Origin: an uncultured Rhizobiaceae group bacterium | Lineage (GTDB): Bacteria; Pseudomonadota; Alphaproteobacteria; Rhizobiales; Rhizobiaceae | Reading direction: 5' to 3' | Assembly (NCBI GenBank): GCA_937944075.1 | Contig: CALDZZ010000206.1 | Location: 1-12,011, forward strand | DNA length: 12,011 nucleotides | In this document: in pieces, positions 7,639-12,011 of the stretch | Layout: every line of letters starts with the position of its first letter | How positions within the stretch are numbered: the first letter of the stretch is position 1 | Translations under genes and position numbers: made by a program | The notes under the pieces: model-generated | What the model was told of the DNA's origin: nothing | The model's input: only the letters and a program-made list of their open reading frames with translations | The model's database searches: none

Positions 7639-7660
7639 ATATCAGATATGATTCTATCTG
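7639..7660 (-). repeat. Overlapping inverted repeats before the LON-domain gene
   Basis: ATATC-A-GATAT (7639-7649) is a perfect 11-base palindrome. It overlaps CAGATA-N6-TATCTG (7643-7660), a perfect 6-bp dyad. They lie 17-38 bases upstream of the chosen ATG. The central GATTC is also a GANTC site, the target of the CcrM methylase of alphaproteobacteria. This could be an operator or a leader structure; nothing in the sequence decides. Confidence 0.3.
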
Positions 7661-7757
7661 GTACTAAATGTGGATTTCTCAAGGGTTAGCGTCAAAATAT
7701 GCCTTAATTGGAAAACAAATTCCGATTCAGGGACAAAATTCATTTGTGTCTGAAAAC

Positions 7758-8753
7758 TCAGGAAAACAACATGGATGAAAGTTTACGCCTTGCAGCGATT
7801 GTCGTTTCATCTGTCATTCCCCAGGCTTCAAAAAACTGAAGTAATTGAACCCGTGCAGCGTCTTCGTTCCAGCCTGGCTTTTGTTTCATGATTTCCAGCA
7901 ATTGGTCTGCTGCCTCTTCACGCTGGTTTGCAGCGTTAAGTGCGATGGCATAATCCAGACGCAGTTGCGGATCTTCGGGCTGTTCTTGAACCTTGCTTGC
8001 AAGATCACCTGCAGTATTGCCAAGAGCCTCTGCCTGCTCGGCAAGATCCAACGCTGTCAGCAAAGATGCAATTTCCGGTGATGCAAACTGCTCATCATTG
8101 AGATGTGCTATTACATCTCGAGTTCCGGCAATATTGTTTTGTGTCAGATAGAGATGGCCAACAGCCGATAGCGCCTTAAGGTTCTCTGGTTCTGTTGACA
8201 AAATATGTCCATATATGCGACCCGCAGCTTCAATGTCACCCCGGTCTACAAGTGTTTGGGCATCTTCAAGCAGCGTATCCATTTGTTCATCAGGATCCAT
8301 GGGCCCTGCAATCTTTGCAATGAACTCGCGGATTTCAGCTTCAGACTTTGCCCCCATAAAAGCATCAGCAGGTTTGCCTTCAACAAATGCAACAACAGCC
8401 GGAATGGACTGTATGCCCATCTGGCCTGCAACTTCAGGGTGTTTGTCGATGTCCATTTTTACCAGACGAATCTTGCCGTTTGTAGCGGCAACTGCCTTTT
8501 CAAGATTGGGTGCCAGCTGTTTGCAAGGTCCGCACCAGGGTGCCCAAAAATCCACCAGAACAGGAGTTTGCATGGAAGCCTGTATGACCTCCCTGGAAAA
8601 TTCAGCCGTGGAAATATCCCTGAAAGCTGATCCGCTATCTGCCGCCTGTCCTGGAGCAGTTTGCGGTTGTGCAGCATCGCCAAAGGAAACATTGGTATTT
8701 TGTGCGCTGGTATATCCGCCACCTGCACCAAAGCCGTATTCGTCATTACTCAT
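7758..8753 (-). CDS. cnoX: CnoX/YbbN-type thioredoxin with TPR tail
   Basis: Thioredoxin domain fused to a helical TPR-like region: the CnoX (YbbN) chaperedoxin type, which protects unfolding proteins from oxidation and hands them to folding chaperones. The 331 residues comprise a Gly/Gln-rich, probably disordered N terminus (1-45), a thioredoxin fold (about 46-150) with WCGPC at 73-77 and cis-Pro118, then helical repeats (155-330). Unlike E. coli YbbN, which lacks the CxxC pair, both active-site cysteines are present, as in Caulobacter CnoX, so disulfide exchange is expected. The ATG at 8753 has GGAG seven bases upstream and overlaps the prdX stop as ATGA. The context with prdX and the LON-domain gene fits a quality-control role. 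The fold assignment is firm; the chaperedoxin activity is inferred. Confidence 0.88.
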   Translation of the reverse strand: MSNDEYGFGAGGGYTSAQNTNVSFGDAAQPQTAPGQAADSGSAFRDISTAEFSREVIQASMQTPVLVDFWAPWCGPCKQLAPNLEKAVAATNGKIRLVKMDIDKHPEVAGQMGIQSIPAVVAFVEGKPADAFMGAKSEAEIREFIAKIAGPMDPDEQMDTLLEDAQTLVDRGDIEAAGRIYGHILSTEPENLKALSAVGHLYLTQNNIAGTRDVIAHLNDEQFASPEIASLLTALDLAEQAEALGNTAGDLASKVQEQPEDPQLRLDYAIALNAANQREEAADQLLEIMKQKPGWNEDAARVQLLQFFEAWGMTDETTIAARRKLSSMLFS

Positions 8754-9262
8754 GCTTCTTCTCCAGTTTCCGAAACCTGTATGATAAGCGGCTCATGATT
8801 AACTTCCTTGAGAAACCGCAGCAGGTCTTCCCTTGAGATGGTTGTTGTCATTTCATTCGTCAATGGGTGACAATTAATCAATTCATGGCGCAACAAGGGT
8901 TCATCGATGATGACACTAACCTGGTTTTGCGAATCATTGATGGGTGCAAAAGCGGTAACAGACCCCGGCTTCACACCCAACAGTTCCATAAGGGCTTCCG
9001 GTTTGCCAAAGGAAACGCGCCCCTTGGCGCCGATAAGTCCATGCACGGAATTAAGCTTTATCTGAGCAGAGCCTTCGGCAACAACCAGAAAATAATTGCT
9101 TTTCTTGTCCTTGAGAAACAGGTTTTTCGTGTGTCCGCCAGGAATATCCTGTTTGATTTTGGAAGACTCATCAACCGTGAACACGGCTTCATGTTCATAA
9201 GTGGTTGTCTTGATGCTTAATTCTTCAAGTTTGGCAAGAAGTTCACCGGGTGTGAGAGGCAT
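8750..9262 (-). CDS. prdX: Prolyl-tRNA deacylase-like editing protein (PrdX/YbaK family)
   Basis: Free-standing editing domain of the YbaK/ProX superfamily that hydrolyses mischarged aminoacyl-tRNA, typically Ala-tRNA(Pro), protecting translation accuracy. The 170-residue form has HEAVFTVDES at about 24-33, the GGHTKNLFLKDKK motif at 42-54 with conserved K46, GAKGRVSFG at 78-86 and GVKPGSVTAFAPIND at 96-110, which together are diagnostic of the PrdX branch. The start at 9262 (MPLTPGELL) matches family N termini but lacks a clear Shine-Dalgarno. An in-frame TTG at 9304 and GTG at 9301, 13-14 codons upstream, are preceded by AGGA at good spacing and may be the true start. Its stop overlaps the start of the thioredoxin gene by four bases, so the two are cotranscribed. 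The exact substrate is inferred from the family. Confidence 0.88.
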   Translation of the reverse strand: MPLTPGELLAKLEELSIKTTTYEHEAVFTVDESSKIKQDIPGGHTKNLFLKDKKSNYFLVVAEGSAQIKLNSVHGLIGAKGRVSFGKPEALMELLGVKPGSVTAFAPINDSQNQVSVIIDEPLLRHELINCHPLTNEMTTTISREDLLRFLKEVNHEPLIIQVSETGEEA

Positions 9263-9391
9263 GAATAATAACTGCTGTTTTGAGAGTTCGACTTGCAACA
9301 CCAATAAGTCCTGACGCTCCTTATATCAAGTCTCAACTGCCTTGTCTGTTAAGCATATCCGGCATCATTTCAATTAGATTAAAAAACCCTC

Positions 9392-9420
9392 TTGCAATTC
9401 AAATCGAGTTGCTTCATACA
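9392..9420 (+). promoter_or_regulatory. Possible tRNA-Gly promoter
   Basis: TTGCAA at 9392-9397 and CATACA at 9415-9420 are 17 bases apart and end 29 bases before the mature tRNA, giving a leader of about 20 bases. The -10 match is modest. The gap between prdX and the tRNA holds no better plus-strand candidate. Confidence 0.35.
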
Positions 9421-9449
9421 ACGAAAACAAGCGACAAGCTTACAAGTGA

Positions 9450-9524
9450 GCGGGCGTAGCTCAGGGGTAGAGCATAACCTTGCCAAGGTTAGGGTCGTGA
9501 GTTCGAATCTCATCGCCCGCTCCA
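9450..9524 (+). tRNA. tRNA-Gly (anticodon GCC)
   Basis: A complete cloverleaf can be drawn. The acceptor stem GCGGGCG (9450-9456) pairs with CGCCCGC (9514-9520). The D arm pairs GCTC (9459-9462) with GAGC (9470-9473). The anticodon stem TAACC/GGTTA encloses TTGCCAA, with GCC at 9482-9484. The T arm GTGAG/CTCAT encloses TTCGAAT. The discriminator is T9521 and CCA is encoded (9522-9524). GCC reads the glycine codons GGC and GGU. It is convergent with the Rieske oxygenase gene, whose stop is 21 bases away. No duplicate of the 3' end and no integrase is visible, so there is no sign of use as an integration site. Confidence 0.97.
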
Positions 9525-9545
9525 ATTTTATTTCCTGCCATTCAG

Positions 9546-10670
9546 CTATATTTGTGCATTTTGCAGTCGCTTGTTTATATAGCAGGCGAAGTCGTAGTTT
9601 GGTCTTTCAAGGTGTGAAAGATGGCCTGCCTTGGCAGATTTTGATGTCAATCCCTTGTAGACTTTCTCTGTGCATCCCTTGTCTTCAGCGTTTACAGCGT
9701 CAAGCAGGGTTTTAAGCTGGGCAAAATGTTTTTGGGCGTTTTTGTCGTTTACATATTCTGGTGACATGCCACCGCCAAAGCTAATTCGTACCTTGTCCAC
9801 GCCTTGCGGGTGCAATGACAGATACCAGAAATAACCCGGGGTCAGGGTGATCATCAGACTTGGATATATTGCAAGCAGGAATGTTGTGCGGCGCAATTCG
9901 CCCTTAAGGCGTTTGTTGTCAGGATGGGCAAGCGCAATCTTGAGCGTGTCATCTTTGAGAATTGTATGATAGTTAAAGGCTTCTTCACCAGGTGGGCAGA
10001 TCATGTCTTCCAGACGTGACAAGCCGCCAACCGTATCGGCATGGCAGACCGGCAGGTGGTAGCTCTCCATAAAATTTTCGGCAAGCACCTTCCAGTTCGT
10101 ATTCCACACATGCGTTTCAAAAAAGGTTTCGGTGTAGGTTTCCATCCGGAAATCACCGACGAGTTCTTCTACCTTGGCAAGTTCTCCCGATACCGGTTTG
10201 GCGTTTTCATTCAGGGAAACAAAAATCCAGCCCAACCATTCCTCACATTTGACTTGTGGCAGTTTGTACTGCTCCTTGCAGAAGCCCTGATTCAGTGACA
10301 TCGCTGGCGCTCCGCGCAGGCTGCCATCCAGGTTATACGTCCATGCATGGTAGGGACAAACGATGGACCGGGCGTTGCCACGACCTTCGAGCAACGTGGA
10401 CATGCGATGCAAACACACGTTGGACATGGCTTTCAAATCTCCATCATTGTCTCGTAAAACAATGATGGGCTGATCAGCAAGTTCCAGGGTTACATAATCT
10501 CCAGGGTTGGACAGAGCAGATGCCCTGCCTACGCAAAACCAGTCCTTGGCAAAAATATTGTCTAGTTCGGACTTTAGGAAGGCCTGGGATGTGTAAACAC
10601 TGGGAGGCATGGCATGGGCCTCTTCAAAAGGGCGCGCAACATTTGCCTTGAGTTCTGTGATTGCGTTCAT
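9546..10670 (-). CDS. Rieske non-heme iron oxygenase, alpha subunit
   Basis: Oxygenase component of a Rieske two-component system (COG4638 type), which activates O2 at a mononuclear iron for hydroxylation or demethylation. The 374 residues contain the [2Fe-2S] ligands C86-x-H88 and C105-x2-H108, then the iron site ENFMESYHLPVCH at 198-210 with H205 and H210; the third ligand is probably D360. E202 sits where many ring hydroxylases have the bridging Asp. Glu there is known from carnitine oxygenase CntA, and the length also fits the quaternary-amine-type enzymes (carnitine, glycine betaine, stachydrine), but the substrate cannot be read from sequence. The ATG at 10670 has GGAG ten bases upstream. 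No reductase, ferredoxin or small subunit gene is adjacent. It lies 135 bases downstream of sitD on the same strand and is probably separately transcribed. Confidence 0.9.
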   Translation of the reverse strand: MNAITELKANVARPFEEAHAMPPSVYTSQAFLKSELDNIFAKDWFCVGRASALSNPGDYVTLELADQPIIVLRDNDGDLKAMSNVCLHRMSTLLEGRGNARSIVCPYHAWTYNLDGSLRGAPAMSLNQGFCKEQYKLPQVKCEEWLGWIFVSLNENAKPVSGELAKVEELVGDFRMETYTETFFETHVWNTNWKVLAENFMESYHLPVCHADTVGGLSRLEDMICPPGEEAFNYHTILKDDTLKIALAHPDNKRLKGELRRTTFLLAIYPSLMITLTPGYFWYLSLHPQGVDKVRISFGGGMSPEYVNDKNAQKHFAQLKTLLDAVNAEDKGCTEKVYKGLTSKSAKAGHLSHLERPNYDFACYINKRLQNAQI

Positions 10671-10690
10671 TGTTGCAAGCTCCGTGATAA

Positions 10691-10719
10691 AAGATATTGC
10701 CTGTAGTCATGAAAAACAA
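10691..10719 (-). promoter_or_regulatory. Possible promoter of the Rieske oxygenase gene
   Basis: On the minus strand TTGTTT (10714-10719) and TATCTT (10691-10696) are separated by exactly 17 bases. Transcription would begin about 14 bases before the ATG, right at the GGAG, so the leader would be very short. A CATAAT further upstream is a rival -10. Weak evidence. Confidence 0.28.
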
Positions 10720-10805
10720 ATTATGCCGCTTTACCTAAAGTTGGAAGCAAAAAATCAGCATCTTGGCAATGACATTGGGAAATTACAGTTAGGGCACATT
10801 GATTC

Positions 10806-11669
10806 TTATGCTTCTTCAGTCAGAGACACTTGAGCTGATGTCTTGTTTCTGCTTGCTTTTGCCAGGTAGGTTGAACGCACAAAGGCCAGGATAAAAATAA
10901 CGGTCATAATCAGTACGATGGTAGGTGCTGGTGCGCTGTCGATGTAAAAACTGGCGTAAACGCCAAGAAATGAAGACAGACATGCAACCAGAACTGAAAC
11001 CATCATCATGTGCCCAAACCGCTTTGTCAGTAGAAATGCGATAGAGCCGGGCGCTATCAGCATGGCGATGGTCAGTATGATGCCGACGGCCTTGAGTGCA
11101 GAGACAATGGTAAGCGACAGGATGACCAGAAGGGCATAATGAATGATGCGTACTGATAGCCCTGTGACCTTTGCCTGAACTTCATCAAAGGAATGAAGCA
11201 GTAAATCCCGCCATTTGATTAATATCAATCCGGTTACAAACATGCCGATTGTGAATGTTGTCGCGATGTCTGATGTACCAACTCCCAACATGTTGCCAAA
11301 AAGAATGTGATCCAGATGAACGTCAGACTGGATTTTTGTGTAAAGCACAATTCCCAGGCCAAACATGCCTGAGAAAACAACACCCATGACCGTGTCCTGT
11401 TTGACACGGCTGTTATCTTTCAAAAATCCTGTCAGAAGGGCGCAAACCATACCAGCGACAAAGGCACCAACAACCAGTGGTATGTTGATGATATAGGCGA
11501 TGACAATGCCTGGTAGTACTGCGTGGGCTACAGCGTCCCCCATTAGGGACCAGCCTTTCAAAACCAGAAAGCAGGATAAAAGCGAAGCCGGAATTGCTAT
11601 GACGATGGATATGATCATCGCGTTTGTCATAAACTCAAATTGAAAGGGCTGAAGCAATGTATCCATCAT
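10806..11669 (-). CDS. sitD: Metal ABC transporter permease, SitD type (Mn/Fe)
   Basis: Inner-membrane permease of the ABC-3 family, which forms the channel of high-affinity Mn2+/Fe2+ importers such as SitABCD. The 287 residues are mostly hydrophobic, with about eight or nine membrane segments. Family signatures are GWSLMGDAVAHAVLPG at 39-54, VHLDHILFGNMLGV at 117-130, the cytoplasmic FDEVQAKVTGL loop at 161-171 that would contact the ATPase, and the SFYIDSAPAPT segment at 240-250. The ATG at 11669 overlaps the stop of the preceding permease gene as ATGA and has an AGG nearby, so the two permeases are translationally coupled and probably act as a pair. The same family includes zinc permeases (ZnuB); the paired permeases and the SAPAP segment favour the Sit/Tro group. 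Metal specificity is inferred. Confidence 0.85.
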   Translation of the reverse strand: MMDTLLQPFQFEFMTNAMIISIVIAIPASLLSCFLVLKGWSLMGDAVAHAVLPGIVIAYIINIPLVVGAFVAGMVCALLTGFLKDNSRVKQDTVMGVVFSGMFGLGIVLYTKIQSDVHLDHILFGNMLGVGTSDIATTFTIGMFVTGLILIKWRDLLLHSFDEVQAKVTGLSVRIIHYALLVILSLTIVSALKAVGIILTIAMLIAPGSIAFLLTKRFGHMMMVSVLVACLSSFLGVYASFYIDSAPAPTIVLIMTVIFILAFVRSTYLAKASRNKTSAQVSLTEEA

Positions 11670-12011
11670 GAGCCTGGCTCATCATTTATGCCTGATGCAG
11701 CTTTTCGCCTGGCCGCAAGCATTCCGTGTTTTGGCGCAAAAAAGAATGCTGTGAGAAAGATCAGAGTCTGGAAGCAAACGATGATACCTCCTGTTGCTCC
11801 ATCCAGGAAAAAACTGAAATAGGAACCAAGAAAACATGTCATCGCACCAATGGTGACGCTTATCATGAGCAATCTTGGAAAGCGGTCTGTCAGCAGGTAA
11901 GCGGTTGCGCCGGGTGTCACAACCATTGCAATAACTAGAAATGCACCAACTGTTTGCAGAGCGGCCACTGTGGAGGCTGCGAGAATGGCAAAAAAGACAA
12001 TCTTGAGAAGA
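11666..12011 (-). CDS. sitC: Metal ABC transporter permease, SitC type (partial, C-terminal)
   Basis: The C-terminal 114 residues of a second ABC-3 permease; the reading frame stays open to the right edge and the start lies outside. Visible are QTVGAFLVIAMVVTPGATAYLL, the SYFSFFLDGATGG segment, and a final hydrophobic helix ending FFFAPKHGMLAARR, the usual tail of SitC. It is upstream of sitD and overlaps it by four bases. In known sit operons the order is binding protein, ATPase, SitC, SitD, so sitA and sitB homologues are expected immediately beyond the window. The apparent truncation is only the window boundary. Confidence 0.82.
   Translation of the reverse strand, partial: LLKIVFFAILAASTVAALQTVGAFLVIAMVVTPGATAYLLTDRFPRLLMISVTIGAMTCFLGSYFSFFLDGATGGIIVCFQTLIFLTAFFFAPKHGMLAARRKAASGINDEPGS

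Noticed and set aside
7732..7750. ACAAA/TTTGT dyad after the CnoX-like gene as a terminator
   Set aside because: It has only five AT-rich pairs and no T run follows on the minus strand.
9376..9392. Minus-strand GGGTTTTTT as a rho-independent terminator
   Set aside because: The T run is good but no stable GC stem precedes it, and no minus-strand gene ends just before it except across the tRNA.
9450..9545. tRNA-Gly as an integration site with the Rieske gene as cargo
   Set aside because: There is no repeat of the tRNA 3' end, no integrase and no composition break by eye; the neighbours look like chromosomal genes.
10806..12011. Zinc importer permeases (ZnuB type)
   Set aside because: Two distinct, overlapping permease genes with SAPAP and FAPKHG tails fit Sit/Tro Mn/Fe systems; ZnuB systems normally have one permease. 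The specificity remains inferred.
1..12011. CRISPR array, insertion sequence, prophage or toxin-antitoxin pair
   Set aside because: No spaced direct repeats, transposase or integrase motifs, or small paired genes were seen on either strand.

Overview
The window looks like ordinary chromosomal core sequence of an alphaproteobacterium. The gene order (xthA-lolA-ftsK, then tesB, a UbiH-type hydroxylase, a Trm112-like protein, a LON-domain protein, a CnoX-type thioredoxin and a PrdX deacylase) resembles the order I recall from Rhizobiales (Hyphomicrobiales). The base composition looks lower in GC than most rhizobia. No phage, transposon, CRISPR array or integrase is visible, and no gene-free stretch exceeds 300 bases.

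Left block, minus strand (about 8-5289): tesB is furthest upstream. After a 135-base gap containing a textbook CtrA-type site come ftsK, lolA and xthA. This block covers chromosome segregation at the septum, lipoprotein trafficking and base-excision repair, plus acyl-CoA hydrolysis. Middle: a UbiH/COQ6-type FAD monooxygenase on the plus strand (5473-6717) is divergent from tesB and convergent with a minus-strand four-gene group (6745-9262). In transcription order that group is prdX, cnoX-like thioredoxin, LON-domain protein and Trm112-like protein. prdX and cnoX overlap by ATGA. The theme is translation fidelity and protein quality control.

Right block: a complete tRNA-Gly(GCC) on the plus strand (9450-9524) faces a minus-strand Rieske non-heme iron oxygenase (9546-10670) of unknown substrate. 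Upstream of that are two overlapping ABC-3 family permease genes of a Mn/Fe importer (sitD complete, sitC cut by the window end). Their ATPase and binding protein presumably lie beyond the right edge.

The candidates for follow-up are the exact TTAA-N7-TTAAC motif upstream of ftsK, the orphan Rieske oxygenase beside a metal importer, and several small dyads next to starts. I did not find convincing evidence of an undescribed system here.
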